Of a DNA stretch of 64,000 nucleotides, positions 53,910-63,948 are shown one piece after another (within the stretch, counting starts at the first letter, position 1; each line of letters opens with the position of its first letter). The position numbers and the translations under genes are program-made. This DNA is from Clostridia bacterium (GTDB taxonomy: Bacteria > Bacillota > Clostridia > Acetivibrionales > DSM-27016): positions 62,001 to 126,000 of the forward strand of contig JAOAIJ010000022.1 of the NCBI GenBank assembly GCA_026414765.1, in the 5' to 3' direction. A model generated the notes under the pieces. The model saw only the letters and a list, made by a program, of their open reading frames with translations, did not search any database and was not told the origin of the DNA.

Positions 53910-55217
53910 CTATATCCTGTCTGCAATTTCTTTTATTATTCCAATAGCTCTTTGCGAGATTTCAAAGTTCTTTTTCCTCTTGTCCCTGATTCTTACATCC
54001 AATCCCTGCATAATTCCGAAATTTATATTCATAGGCTGGAAATTCTTGATACTGCTGTCAGATATGTAATTACTCAAGCCACCTGTTGCAGTCGTATTCG
54101 GGAAAATTATTTCAGCCTTGTCCAGAAACTTCATCGCCGCATTAATGCCGGCTACCAGACCTGAGGAGGTTGATTCGACATATCCTTCAACTCCTGTTAT
54201 CTGTCCAGCAAAATACAACCCTTCCTTATTCTTGAACCTATAAGTAGAATCAAGAAGCTTGGGTGAGTTAATATATGTATTTCTATGCATGACCCCATAT
54301 CTTACATACTCGGCATTTTCAAGCCCAGGAATCAAACTGAATACTCTCTTTTGTTCCGGCCATTTTAAATGTGTTTGGAAGCCGACTATATTATAAAGTG
54401 TCCCCTCACTGTTATCCTGTCTAAGCTGCACTACCGCATAAGCTTCCTTGCCTGTGGATGGATCCGTCAATCCTACAGGTTTTAGCGGTCCGAACCGCAA
54501 TGTGTCCTTGCCCCTCTTAGCCATACTTTCAACAGGCATACATCCTTCAAAGACCATATTTTTTTCAAAACCCTTCACTTCTGCTTCTTCTGCATTCACC
54601 AGTTCATTCCAAAACAACTCGTATTCTTCCTTTGTCATGGAACAATTTATATAATCCTCTGTGCCCCTTCCATACCTGGCAGCTTTATACGCTTTGTTCA
54701 TATCTATGGAATCATATGTAACAATTGGTGCTGCTGCATCAAAAAAATACATGTACTCCTCTCCAGTAAGTCCGCTTATTACCCCTGACATACAGTCGGA
54801 TGTCAATGGTCCTGTCGCGATTATCGTAATTGCATCCTCCGGAATATTGCATACCTCTTCGCTAATGATAGATATATTTTCATTATTCTTTATTTGGTCC
54901 GTTACCATTTTCGAAAAGCCTTCCCTGTCTACTGCCAATGCCCCGCCAGCCGGCACCCTTGTTGCATCCGCGCACTTCATAATCAGGGAATCAAGTATCC
55001 GAAGTTCTTCTTTAAGCAGGCCTACTGCATTTTCAATCTGGTCTGATCGCAGAGAATTACTGCACACCAGTTCAGCAAAGGTCTTCAGATGATGCGCAGG
55101 AGTAAACATTTTCGGCTTCATTTCATACAATCTTACTTTTATGCCTCTCCTGGCTATTTGCCATGCAGCCTCACATCCCGCCAGCCCTGCTCCGATTACA
55201 TTTATATATTCAGTCAT
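53910..55217 (-). CDS. trmFO: tRNA (uracil-54-C5)-methyltransferase TrmFO, folate/FAD-dependent
   Basis: 435 residues. The FAD-binding N-terminus reads [18 protein letters not shown] (about 5-22), and the family motifs [16 protein letters not shown] and VASINAA-like [13 protein letters not shown] are present. It makes ribothymidine at position 54 of tRNA using methylene-THF. The ATG at 55217 follows GAGGAG. It is downstream of topA, an order common in Firmicutes. Confidence 0.96.
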   Translation of the reverse strand: MTEYINVIGAGLAGCEAAWQIARRGIKVRLYEMKPKMFTPAHHLKTFAELVCSNSLRSDQIENAVGLLKEELRILDSLIMKCADATRVPAGGALAVDREGFSKMVTDQIKNNENISIISEEVCNIPEDAITIIATGPLTSDCMSGVISGLTGEEYMYFFDAAAPIVTYDSIDMNKAYKAARYGRGTEDYINCSMTKEEYELFWNELVNAEEAEVKGFEKNMVFEGCMPVESMAKRGKDTLRFGPLKPVGLTDPSTGKEAYAVVQLRQDNSEGTLYNIVGFQTHLKWPEQKRVFSLIPGLENAEYVRYGVMHRNTYINSPKLLDSTYRFKNKEGLYFAGQITGVEGYVESTSSGLVAGINAAMKFLDKAEIIFPNTTATGGLSNYISDSSIKNFQPMNINFGIMQGLDVRIRDKRKKNFEISQRAIGIIKEIADRI

Positions 55218-55245
55218 ATTCACTCCTCTTTCGTACTAACTGTTC

Positions 55246-55269
55246 AAAAGGCGGACACACTGGTCCGCC
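55246..55269 (-). terminator. Palindrome GGCGGAC/GTCCGCC between topA and trmFO
   Basis: A perfect 7-bp GC stem with a six-base loop, then TTTTGAAC on the minus strand. The U-tract is short, so this may be an attenuator. The GGCGGAC core also resembles intergenic repeat palindromes of clostridia. Confidence 0.5.
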
Positions 55270-55306
55270 CCCACAAAAATATTAATATAAAAGGCCTTTA
55301 AACTTC

Positions 55307-57385
55307 CTACTCTTGTTTTACAAAATCACAACCTTCGTTACTGCATTTCAGATTTGCCTTTTTCCCCGAAAATTTCTTCAGAAGGAAGTTTCCACACTTA
55401 GGACAATTCTCATTAACCGGTTTATCCCATGTCATAAAAGTACATTTAGGATTGTTTTCGCATCCGAAATATTTTTTCCCTCTTTTTGATTTCTTAACAA
55501 GTATCTTTCCCTCACATTTAGGGCAGTTTACCCCTGCTTCTTCGAGTATCGGTCTTGCATTCCTGCACTCTGGAAATCCGGGACATGCAAGAAACTTACC
55601 GAATCTTCCATGCTTTATGACCATATTTCTTCCACACTTTTCACAAACAATATCTGTAACTTCATCCTGAATTGTTACATGTCCGATCTGGTCGTCTGCT
55701 TTCTTCAGCTCATCAATAAACTGGGTATAAAAATCCTTCATTATTTCTACCCATTTTTTATCTCCTTCTTCGACATCATCCAGCTTCTTTTCCATTTGAG
55801 CTGTAAACTGTACATCTACAATATCTTTGAAATGGTTTTTCATTATATCAGTCACAATCTTGCCAAGTTCTGTAGGTATCAGCAGCTTTTTTTCTTTTTC
55901 TACATATCCTCTTGCCAGGATGGTAGTAATAGTTGGTGCATAAGTACTTGGACGACCTATCCCCTTCTCTTCAAGAGCCTTAACCAATGTTGCTTCTGTA
56001 TATCTTTGAGGCGGTTGGGTAAAGTGTTGCTTCGGTTCCAGTTTCTTGAGGTCTACATTTTCTCCCTCTTTCAAATCCGGAATACTGACTTCGTCATCTT
56101 CCACTTCTTCATCCCTGCCTTCAATGTATAGCACCATATACCCGGCAAATCTTACTTTGGAACCATTTGACCTAAAGATATACTTATTTGCAGTAATATC
56201 TACAGATAAAGTATCATAAACCGCTGACGCCATCTGACTTGCAACAAATCTTTCCCATATTAGCTTATAAAGTTTGTATTGATCATTTGTCAAGGATTCT
56301 TTTATGGAATCAGGGTCCATGTTAATATGAGTCGGTCTGATCGCTTCATGGGCATCCTGTGATGCAGACTTGTTTTTATAGTTCCTTATTTCTTCAGGTA
56401 TATATTTCTCTCCATATTTGCTTTTAATATACTCGCGCGTTTCCTGCTGGGCTTCATTAGAAATCCTCAATGAATCCGTACGTATATATGTTACCAAACC
56501 CACTGCTCCGACATTTTTAACGTCTATACCTTCGTACAGTTGTTGAGCTACCATCATAGTCTTTTTTGTAGTATACCCCAGCTTTCTTGATGCTTCCTGC
56601 TGTAGAGTACTTGTAGTAAAAGGCGGTGATGGAGCTTTTTTCTTTTCCCCGGTCTTAACTTTTTTTATGGTATAAATGCTTCCTTCAAGTTCCTTTAATA
56701 TTTTATTTACCTGTTCTTCGTTCTTAAGTTCGATTTTTTCATTTTCAAGTCCGTAAAATTTTGCCTCAAAAGCAGACTTTTGGCTTTTCTTTGAAAGCTT
56801 TGCTATTAAACTCCAATATTCCTCAGGCACAAATTTTTCTATTTCTTCCTCCCTGTCACAAATCAACCTTGTAGCCACAGATTGGACTCTTCCTGCACTT
56901 AAGCCTTTCCTAACCTTTCTCCAGAGAATGGGGCTTATTTTGTAACCGACTATTCTGTCCAGCACCCTTCTGGCCTGCTGTGCATCAACAAGATCCATAT
57001 CAATTTGTCTGGGAGATTTTATTGCATTTTTAACTGCATTTTTTGTAATTTCATTAAACGTAATTCTGCATTTTGCATTTTCATCTATGTTTAGAAGATT
57101 TGCCAGATGCCATGATATAGCTTCGCCTTCACGGTCAGGGTCGGTTGCAAGAAAAACTTTTTGTGCGTTTTTTGCTTCCTTTTTCAGCTTGCTTAATAGA
57201 TCGCCTTTTCCTCTTATGGTAATATATTTAGGTTCAAAGTCTTTTTCTACATCAACTCCAATCTGACTTTTAGGTAAATCCCTAATATGCCCCATTGAAG
57301 CTTCGATCTTATATCCTTTTCCCAAAAACTTGCCTATAGTCTTAGCTTTAGCCGGAGACTCGACAATTACCAAATACTCTGCCAT
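55307..57385 (-). CDS. topA: DNA topoisomerase I
   Basis: 692 residues, type IA. The Toprim domain begins YLVIVESPAKAKTIGKFLG and carries DPDREGEAI near 82-90. The catalytic Tyr lies in VTYIRTDSLRIS near 296-307. The C-terminus has three zinc ribbons with CxxC...C pairs (CEKC, CPKC, CPKC). It relaxes negative supercoils. GGAGGA precedes the ATG; dprA lies upstream. Confidence 0.98.
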   Translation of the reverse strand: MAEYLVIVESPAKAKTIGKFLGKGYKIEASMGHIRDLPKSQIGVDVEKDFEPKYITIRGKGDLLSKLKKEAKNAQKVFLATDPDREGEAISWHLANLLNIDENAKCRITFNEITKNAVKNAIKSPRQIDMDLVDAQQARRVLDRIVGYKISPILWRKVRKGLSAGRVQSVATRLICDREEEIEKFVPEEYWSLIAKLSKKSQKSAFEAKFYGLENEKIELKNEEQVNKILKELEGSIYTIKKVKTGEKKKAPSPPFTTSTLQQEASRKLGYTTKKTMMVAQQLYEGIDVKNVGAVGLVTYIRTDSLRISNEAQQETREYIKSKYGEKYIPEEIRNYKNKSASQDAHEAIRPTHINMDPDSIKESLTNDQYKLYKLIWERFVASQMASAVYDTLSVDITANKYIFRSNGSKVRFAGYMVLYIEGRDEEVEDDEVSIPDLKEGENVDLKKLEPKQHFTQPPQRYTEATLVKALEEKGIGRPSTYAPTITTILARGYVEKEKKLLIPTELGKIVTDIMKNHFKDIVDVQFTAQMEKKLDDVEEGDKKWVEIMKDFYTQFIDELKKADDQIGHVTIQDEVTDIVCEKCGRNMVIKHGRFGKFLACPGFPECRNARPILEEAGVNCPKCEGKILVKKSKRGKKYFGCENNPKCTFMTWDKPVNENCPKCGNFLLKKFSGKKANLKCSNEGCDFVKQE

Positions 57386-57554
57386 CTGATTCCTCCAAAA
57401 ATTCAGCAGGCATGCCCATTTATTATAAGGTGCTTGACCTACTGCCTAATAATCTTTACTGTGCCAGAGGCACATAAATATATTAACACATTTTTTTATA
57501 AAGTCTATAGCTAACATTTTTTGCACATAAATATTTTAGTTTTCTAGCATATAC

Positions 57555-58676
57555 CTATATTAAGCTTCTCAGTTTATATACTTTTCCCGGAAATTGTTCA
57601 ATTATTCCCTTGAGTTCCATCATTACCAGTAAAGAGTTAACTGTCTGAATGCTAAACCCGGTTTTATGAGCAATTATATCAATATGTAAGGCTTCATTTT
57701 CAATTGTTTTGACAATCCCAAGTTCTTCACTGCTCAAAGCACCAAGCCGTATATCAACATTGTCCATCATGTTTTTTGATGGTCTGCTTTCACCTTTTAC
57801 TATCATCATATTCAGTTCTTCTAAAATATCCTCAATACATGTGACAATTTTTGCTCCTTCCCTGATTAATCCGTTTGTTCCTCTGCTATTATGGCTTGTA
57901 ATATTTCCCGGAACTGCGAATACTTCTCTTCCCTGCTCCAGAGCAAAGTCCGCTGTTATCAGCGAACCGCTTTTTTCTCCTGCCTCTATTACAACAACTC
58001 CCAGAGACATTCCGCTTATAATTCTGTTTCGCGCCGGGAAGTATGCCGGAAAGGGTTTTTCTCCGGGCAAATACTCGGATATTACAGCGCCACGATGGAT
58101 TATTTCTTCCATAAGCTTCTTGTTTTCTATGGGATATGCGATATCAACCCCACAACCAAGAACCGCTATCGTGTTCCCCCCTGCCTTTAGGGCACCGGTG
58201 TGGGCATACGTATCCACTCCGCGAGCCATTCCGCTTATCACCGTTATTCCGCATCTGGATAGTTCATATGAAAGCGTGGCAGCCATTTCCAAACCATAGT
58301 TGCTTGCCTTTCTGGAACCAACAACTGCAACAGTTTTATCATTATTGATATTATTACCTTTCATATATATTACTAAAGGGGGGTCATGTATGTTTTTTAA
58401 ATGTTCAGGATAGGACAAGCTTTTATATGAAATTACCTGTATACCATTTTTCTCGATTTTTTCCATATGTGATTCAATTTCGTCCCTGTGCTTTGAATCC
58501 ATAAGCATTTTGACAGTGGAGATATCCATATGAAGCTCTCTTATGAGATCTCTTTCAGACATTTCCCATAAAGTTTTTGGGCTTCCGAAATGTTCAATTA
58601 ACTGAATACGCTTTTTATAACGCATTCTTGGTATGATACTTAACCATACCCAGTATTTTATATCACTTTCCTGCAT
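57555..58676 (-). CDS. dprA: DNA-processing protein DprA
   Basis: 373 residues. An N-terminal SAM-like part (about 1-70) precedes the Rossmann-like DprA core (about 85-300) with VGSRKASNYG, SGMARGVDTYAHTGAL and AVLGCGVDIAYP. A C-terminal winged-helix (about 310-370) completes it. It loads RecA on incoming single-stranded DNA. It is common also in species without known natural transformation. Confidence 0.96.
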   Translation of the reverse strand: MQESDIKYWVWLSIIPRMRYKKRIQLIEHFGSPKTLWEMSERDLIRELHMDISTVKMLMDSKHRDEIESHMEKIEKNGIQVISYKSLSYPEHLKNIHDPPLVIYMKGNNINNDKTVAVVGSRKASNYGLEMAATLSYELSRCGITVISGMARGVDTYAHTGALKAGGNTIAVLGCGVDIAYPIENKKLMEEIIHRGAVISEYLPGEKPFPAYFPARNRIISGMSLGVVVIEAGEKSGSLITADFALEQGREVFAVPGNITSHNSRGTNGLIREGAKIVTCIEDILEELNMMIVKGESRPSKNMMDNVDIRLGALSSEELGIVKTIENEALHIDIIAHKTGFSIQTVNSLLVMMELKGIIEQFPGKVYKLRSLI

Positions 58677-58755
58677 TCTAACCTCACTGTAAATTAACCA
58701 AATTATTGATTCACTTCAAAACATCACAAATATCCAAAACAACTTTTTATATTTT

Positions 58756-59112
58756 CTAAAACAGTTTACCGATCATATCTCCAAAAATAAAACCTATTAA
58801 TCCGCTAACCAAAGTACCCACAATATATATACACGCATTTAGCATTTTTTTATTCGATATAAAGTTAAATCCTTCATACATAAATGTAGAAAAAGTAGTA
58901 TATGCTCCCAAAAAACCGTCTGCAAGCAGCAAATATGCATTCCTTGTAATATCCAGGCTATTTACTACCCCTAAAAGTACAGCTCCCGAGATATTAACTA
59001 AATACGTAGAAAAAGGGAACCCCCCAAAATTCCTGTTTACCATTTTTTTACCGATAATAAATCTCACAAGACCACCCATCATTCCACCAAACCCCACAAA
59101 CAGGTACTCCAT
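58756..59112 (-). CDS. crcB: Fluoride channel CrcB/Fluc, subunit 2
   Basis: 118 residues, four membrane helices. It has the Fluc motifs GGMMGGLVRFIIG, FGFPFSTYLVNISGAVLLG-type N-helix (Asn near 41) and GAYTTFSTFMYEG. It exports fluoride. The tandem neighbour is a different Fluc homolog, so the two may form a heterodimer. GGGGTG precedes the ATG, three bases after the first crcB. Confidence 0.94.
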   Translation of the reverse strand: MEYLFVGFGGMMGGLVRFIIGKKMVNRNFGGFPFSTYLVNISGAVLLGVVNSLDITRNAYLLLADGFLGAYTTFSTFMYEGFNFISNKKMLNACIYIVGTLVSGLIGFIFGDMIGKLF

Positions 59113-59115
59113 CTG

Positions 59116-59565
59116 TTACACCCCGTCTTTTTTCTTACTTTCTTCCCTCATCTGCATTTTGATATCATTTTTTTTTTTTAAAGTCATTGCAAGCAACACT
59201 TGTGCTGATGTCATGCCGGCATAAACTGCTAACAACCCAAGTGCAATTGAAAGTACCGTATATAAAAATAATTCTGCATATCGGAAGCTATCGAGTAACG
59301 TAATGAATTCCTTACAAAGAGTAGAGAAAGTAGTATAAGCACCAAGGAAACCTATTGCCACACCCTGTCTCACTTCATCCCCAAGTTTAATCACATCCAG
59401 TGACAGTGCAAGAAAAAAGGCAAGTGCAAATGCTCCGGTAACATTAACTGTTAATGTATTGACCGGAAATTCACCTTTATAGTTGAAAAATTGAATATTT
59501 TTTAGTGCAAACCGGCATATTGCTCCCAAAAATCCGCCTATAGCCACAAACAGATATGATTTCAT
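59116..59565 (-). CDS. crcB: Fluoride channel CrcB/Fluc, subunit 1
   Basis: 149 residues, four membrane helices, with GGFLGAICRFALK, FPVNTLTVNVTGAFALAFF (Asn near 42) and GAYTTFSTLCKEF. The last 20 residues form a basic cytoplasmic tail absent from subunit 2. No fluoride riboswitch (GGCGATGG-type core) is seen in the 150 bases upstream. Confidence 0.94.
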   Translation of the reverse strand: MKSYLFVAIGGFLGAICRFALKNIQFFNYKGEFPVNTLTVNVTGAFALAFFLALSLDVIKLGDEVRQGVAIGFLGAYTTFSTLCKEFITLLDSFRYAELFLYTVLSIALGLLAVYAGMTSAQVLLAMTLKKKNDIKMQMREESKKKDGV

Positions 59566-59718
59566 TAATTAGTTCTCCCAAATCCTAAACTACAAGTAAA
59601 CCAAGATTTCTTTAAAGCATGAATGACTATATATGATCGATTATTCTTTATTATTAGGCATAATTTATTGTCCATTCATTTTAACATACTGAATTCCTGT
59701 TATCTACTAAATAACATA

Positions 59719-61254
59719 TTACACATTCCAGAACTTTCTGTCCAGACTCCGGTACTGAATCGCTTCGGCCAGATGTTCCGGTTTGATATGTTCACTTCCT
59801 TCCATATCTGCTATTGTTCTTGAAACCTTAAGTATTCTGTTATGCGCTCTTGCACTTAAGCCTAATTTTTCAAAAGCATTTTGCAATAGCCCCTTTCCGC
59901 TTTCATCAAGCTTACAGAATCTGTTAATCAGAGCAGGTTGAAGCTGGGAATTAGAGTATATTTTCATTCCTTTATACCTATCAAGTTGAATTTTTCTTGC
60001 TCTATTTACCCGCTCTCTTATTGCTGCAGATTTTTCTTCCTCTTTCACACTGTCCAGGTCACTATACTTCACTGAAGCTACTTCTATATGAATATCCAAC
60101 CTATCCAGCAGCGGACCTGAGAGGCGGCCAAGATACTGCTGTATCTGTCTTGGAGTACAAGTACATTGCTTGGATTGATCAAGGAAATTGCCACATTTAC
60201 ATGGATTTGCGGCAGCTATCACGGTAGTTTTTGATGGATAGCTCAGGCTCGCATTCACTCTTGAAATAGTAACAATCCCATCTTCCAAAGGCTGCCTTAG
60301 TACTTCCAGAGCGTCTTTACTAAACTCCGGTACCTCGTCAAGAAAGAGAACTCCATAGTGAGCAAGGCTTATCTCACCAGGTTTCGGATATTTCCCACCA
60401 CCTATCAAACTGACTGCTGATATAGTATGATGAGGACTTCTAAATGGTCTGGAAGTTATAAGGGAAGTCTTTGGAGGAAGAACACCTGCAATGCTATAGA
60501 TTTTTGTAACCTCCAACGCTTCTTCAAAAGTCATTGAAGGAAGTATGGTAGGAAGCCTTTTGGCAATCATAGTCTTGCCTGCTCCCGGTGAGCCTATCAT
60601 CAGACAATTGTGTGCTCCTGATGCAGCAACTTCCAAAGCCCGCTTTACATTTTCCTGTCCTTTTACATCTGCAAAATCCAGACTATGTTCCGTATTATTA
60701 CTGAACAATCCATCTATATCAATACCATACTTTGGGACTTGCTTTTCACCACTTAAGTGGCTAAATACCTCGGAAAGGTTTTTTACTGGAAGTACGTTCA
60801 ATCCCTTTACAACTGCAGCTTCATCCGCATTAGCTGCCGGGAGTATCATGTTTTCAATACCTGATTGCAACGCACAAATAGCCATCGGCAGCACACCTGC
60901 AACAGGCCTGACTTCCCCGTCCAGCGCAAGTTCACCGACCATCATACAGGCTTTGATATCATTATTCTCCAGTTGTCCAGTTGCTGCGAGTATACCTATA
61001 GCAATTGGTAGATCAAATGCAGACCCTTCTTTTTTCATGTTTGCGGGAGCCAGGTTTACAGTTATCTTTCTTACAGGAAATTCTAAACCTGTGTTCTTAA
61101 TAGCTGCTCTTACACGCTCCTTCGATTCCTTTACAGCAGTATCCGCCAAGCCTACAATCTCAAATCCCGGTATACCGCTGCTTATGTCAGTTTCAACTTC
61201 AATAATATAGCCATCAATTCCAACCAATCCGCAGCTATTTACTCTGGAAATCAT
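59719..61254 (-). CDS. comM: YifB/ComM family AAA ATPase (Mg-chelatase-like)
   Basis: 511 residues. An N-terminal ChlI-type/LonC-like domain (about 1-170) is followed by an AAA core with Walker A GSPGAGKTMIAKRLP near 220 and Walker B GVLFLDEVPEFSKD near 300. The C-terminal subdomain contains LLDRLDIHIEV and LSARAHNRILKVSRTIAD. ComM is a hexameric helicase that extends branch migration in transformation-linked recombination. It lies near dprA, forming a DNA-uptake/recombination cluster. Confidence 0.93.
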   Translation of the reverse strand: MISRVNSCGLVGIDGYIIEVETDISSGIPGFEIVGLADTAVKESKERVRAAIKNTGLEFPVRKITVNLAPANMKKEGSAFDLPIAIGILAATGQLENNDIKACMMVGELALDGEVRPVAGVLPMAICALQSGIENMILPAANADEAAVVKGLNVLPVKNLSEVFSHLSGEKQVPKYGIDIDGLFSNNTEHSLDFADVKGQENVKRALEVAASGAHNCLMIGSPGAGKTMIAKRLPTILPSMTFEEALEVTKIYSIAGVLPPKTSLITSRPFRSPHHTISAVSLIGGGKYPKPGEISLAHYGVLFLDEVPEFSKDALEVLRQPLEDGIVTISRVNASLSYPSKTTVIAAANPCKCGNFLDQSKQCTCTPRQIQQYLGRLSGPLLDRLDIHIEVASVKYSDLDSVKEEEKSAAIRERVNRARKIQLDRYKGMKIYSNSQLQPALINRFCKLDESGKGLLQNAFEKLGLSARAHNRILKVSRTIADMEGSEHIKPEHLAEAIQYRSLDRKFWNV

Positions 61255-61382
61255 ATTTTTGACCTCACTTATGGATATTTTTCAATCTCTTTCTACATAA
61301 TACTACATTATTTTCCAGTTGTATATAGGGATTTGTGTCATTTTTTGTTTATTATGTTTAAGTCATACATATTTTGAACATT

Positions 61383-61438
61383 ACTATATATGAAAAAGAC
61401 TATTGTCTCTACAGGCAATAGTCTTTTTCATATATAGT
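61383..61438. terminator. Strong 23-bp hairpin terminator between the DUF115 gene and comM
   Basis: Perfect arms of 23 bases (61383-61405 and 61416-61438) extended by a U-G and a C-G pair, with a small loop. It begins four bases after the DUF115-gene stop codon. The arm holds AAAAA/TTTTT, so it can end transcripts from either side. Confidence 0.85.
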
Positions 61439-61442
61439 CAGT

Positions 61443-63299
61443 TTAATTGTTATAATACTCTCTTAATTTTTGTAAATTCTTCTTCAATATTTTGTTTTGC
61501 TGCTCCATAGCATTTACATATAAGGGTTTTGCCTCACCATAGGAACTGCACTCTTTTGTAGAACGGTCTACTTCCGCCTTTATAAGATAAAAATCTATTT
61601 CAATCAGATTCTTTAACAGTGAATTGTAAATCGGCGATCCCATTACCAGTTCCATAAGTTTGTTCAGTTGAGCAACAGCCCTGTCAAAAGCCTTTTTATC
61701 CTTTGCAGGATGATAGATTTCTCTTTTTATCAGATCAGTTATTCTAGCCTGATCTTTGGTGTAAGCCTCAAGCCTTTCAATTTCCAAGCAGACAGTTTTC
61801 TCATATTCCTTCAGCTTTTCTAGTAAACTGCTATCAAACCTGCTGTCCGAAAACTGTGTCTTTATATTTTCTAAAACAGGCTGTTCACGAAAGCTGTACC
61901 CGCAAATAACTTTTGAAAGTTCATCATTTCTGGCATGTTCTATATTCAGTCCGCCTTCAGTTGCGTTGATTATTTCCACTTTTTCTTTTACCTTTTCAAA
62001 ATATCCTTCAAACCAGTTTTTCATTGTAACAAAATCACTTCTTGTAAGTATTTCTTTCCCGTAAATATCCTTAGAAGTACTATACCCCTGCTTCATTAAC
62101 TCCTCTTTGTTTTTTAAAACCGGATCAGCTTCATCGCCTGCGTACAACTTTTCATTGGTAAAGGCCAGGTCTTGTCCAACAAGGATTATTGGGTTACACC
62201 CCATCTTATACAGTAAATCAAAACAGGTATTTGATACAGAAGGCCCGCTAATGAACATATTTGCTTTTACTCCTGTAATTTTTAGGAAATTGTCAGTATA
62301 TATGTCTGCAGAGTAGTTCATCAGAAGCTTTGGGCCTGCATAGCTGTCTAATGATCCTTCCGCAATCTGATTTGAGTAAATAAAACAAATTTCCTTTGAT
62401 TTTACCTGTCTGTGTATCTCTGCTTCACTTTCTGTCGCATCTATTCCTACCATAAAATGAGGCACTATACCTTTGTTTTCAAGAATGTTTACTGAGGTTC
62501 CGGCTGCCATAATTACACATTTATCTCTTAAATCCTTCAGTAAGTGAATATTTTTCTCAAGTGATGGACCTGCCGATACCAGAATTCCCGGTACCCCTGT
62601 AAATTTTCCAATTAGCTCCGCTGCATTTGCAGCGCCATATATCTTCTTCAGATTCTTAATATTATTATGCACCCAGAGTCCGCCATAAAACCTTTTTGTT
62701 GCAATATCAACATTAAAGTTTTCAACCTGCTTTACGAATCTACTTCTCAGTTCATCCCACTGCTGCCAGAAGATATCACCATATACTTCAAGAGGCTGGC
62801 ATTGTATCCCGCCTTTTTCCGTATCCCAGAACATCACATTTAGTCTCTGCAATATGGTATCCATACTGTCATCAACATAAATCTCAGTCTTTTCGATAAT
62901 AGACTCCATGTTCCTGACTTTTATTATCTGACAAAAAAGTTCTATATTAGGTTCAACCAGTATGACTTTTCTGTTTTTAAAGCTGGCAAGCAAAACTTCA
63001 ATATGATAGCCAAAACCCAAACCAAAAACTATATCGGCCTTATTGGAAGGATCAATGTATTTATCAATCCAGCTGTAAGCTTGATTTATAGGATCATTGT
63101 GGTCGCATATCAAATATTCGTTACCATCACTTATAACAAGCATATTGATAATGATATCTCCATGATTTGCCAGCAGTATCCGCTCTATTTTACTGTTTAA
63201 AGGTTTATAGTGTCCGTTCAGATAAGCGTTTATCTTATTGAAAACAAATGGTTGATGCTTTTCCAGAAGTTTCATGTTTCTTTCAAATACAATAGACAT
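61443..63299 (-). CDS. DUF115 / MptE-like motility-accessory protein
   Basis: 618 residues. An N-terminal domain (about 1-190) contains IVFGLGFGYHIEVLL near 90-104. The DUF115 core (about 205-440) contains VSAGPSLEKNIHLLKDLRDK (given by its limits near 242-261) and PHFMVGIDATESE. A helical C-terminal part follows. Members resemble 6-hydroxymethylpterin diphosphokinase and act in nonulosonic-acid flagellin glycosylation (maf proteins). The specific role here is inferred from the family and the nearby flagellar cluster. GGAG precedes the ATG. Confidence 0.85.
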   Translation of the reverse strand: MSIVFERNMKLLEKHQPFVFNKINAYLNGHYKPLNSKIERILLANHGDIIINMLVISDGNEYLICDHNDPINQAYSWIDKYIDPSNKADIVFGLGFGYHIEVLLASFKNRKVILVEPNIELFCQIIKVRNMESIIEKTEIYVDDSMDTILQRLNVMFWDTEKGGIQCQPLEVYGDIFWQQWDELRSRFVKQVENFNVDIATKRFYGGLWVHNNIKNLKKIYGAANAAELIGKFTGVPGILVSAGPSLEKNIHLLKDLRDKCVIMAAGTSVNILENKGIVPHFMVGIDATESEAEIHRQVKSKEICFIYSNQIAEGSLDSYAGPKLLMNYSADIYTDNFLKITGVKANMFISGPSVSNTCFDLLYKMGCNPIILVGQDLAFTNEKLYAGDEADPVLKNKEELMKQGYSTSKDIYGKEILTRSDFVTMKNWFEGYFEKVKEKVEIINATEGGLNIEHARNDELSKVICGYSFREQPVLENIKTQFSDSRFDSSLLEKLKEYEKTVCLEIERLEAYTKDQARITDLIKREIYHPAKDKKAFDRAVAQLNKLMELVMGSPIYNSLLKNLIEIDFYLIKAEVDRSTKECSSYGEAKPLYVNAMEQQNKILKKNLQKLREYYNN

Positions 63300-63420
63300 T
63301 TTATCTCCATGCTCCTGTAATTTATTTACTTTAATGGCTAAATCTTTGAAGTTTAGCTTCCTATACTCAAACTTAATTTATTGTTTACTCACAATATTAT
63401 CAAATACTTATTATTGTTAC

Positions 63421-63450
63421 AACAAAAAAACGGAGGAGCACTCCGTTTTT
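63421..63450 (-). terminator. Terminator of nrdR
   Basis: A 10-bp stem (63426-63435 with 63441-63450), the loop GAGCA and TTTGTT after it on the minus strand. It lies about 45 bases after the nrdR stop. Confidence 0.85.
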
Positions 63451-63492
63451 GTTGTTGCCTTCAATATATCAATAGTCTTTGCCTGCTTTGAT

Positions 63493-63948
63493 TTATTTAT
63501 TTTTAAGCAGCTTCCTCAATTCATCCATAAATGTGTTTATGTCCTTAAACTGCCTGTATACCGATGCAAATCTTACATATGCAACTTCATCCATGTCTTT
63601 AAGGCGAGCCATAACCATTTCTCCGATTTCCTGAGAAGTGATCTCCCTCTGAAGTGTGTTATAAGCCTGGCTCTCAATTTCATCAACAAGCTTTTCCAAG
63701 TCATTTGCAGATACAGGCCTTTTTTCACAAGCCCGCAGCAATCCATTTAGCAGTTTTTCCCTGTCAAAGCTTTGTCTGGTCTTATCTTTTTTGATTACCA
63801 TCAGAGGTAAACTTTCAACTTTCTCATAAGTAGTAAACCTTTTTACACATTTCGAACATTCTCTTCTTCTTCTTATAGCAGAACCTTCATCTGTAGGTCT
63901 GGAATCTATGACCTTATCCTCAACATAACCGCAATACGGACACTTCAT
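63493..63948 (-). CDS. nrdR: Ribonucleotide reductase regulator NrdR
   Basis: 151 residues. An N-terminal zinc ribbon with CPYC (3-6) and CSKC (31-34) precedes an ATP-cone domain (about 49-139). It represses nrd genes when dATP is bound. GGGAGG precedes the ATG near the right edge. No NrdR box can be judged because the upstream region is cut by the window. Confidence 0.97.
   Translation of the reverse strand: MKCPYCGYVEDKVIDSRPTDEGSAIRRRRECSKCVKRFTTYEKVESLPLMVIKKDKTRQSFDREKLLNGLLRACEKRPVSANDLEKLVDEIESQAYNTLQREITSQEIGEMVMARLKDMDEVAYVRFASVYRQFKDINTFMDELRKLLKNK

Noticed and set aside
57460-57476. Short TGTGCC/GGCACA hairpin between dprA and topA
   Set aside because: Six pairs with a three-base loop and no following T's on the minus strand; not convincing as a terminator.
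59566-59718. Possible fluoride riboswitch upstream of the crcB pair
   Set aside because: No GGCGATGG-type core or pseudoknot-forming sequence could be found by eye.
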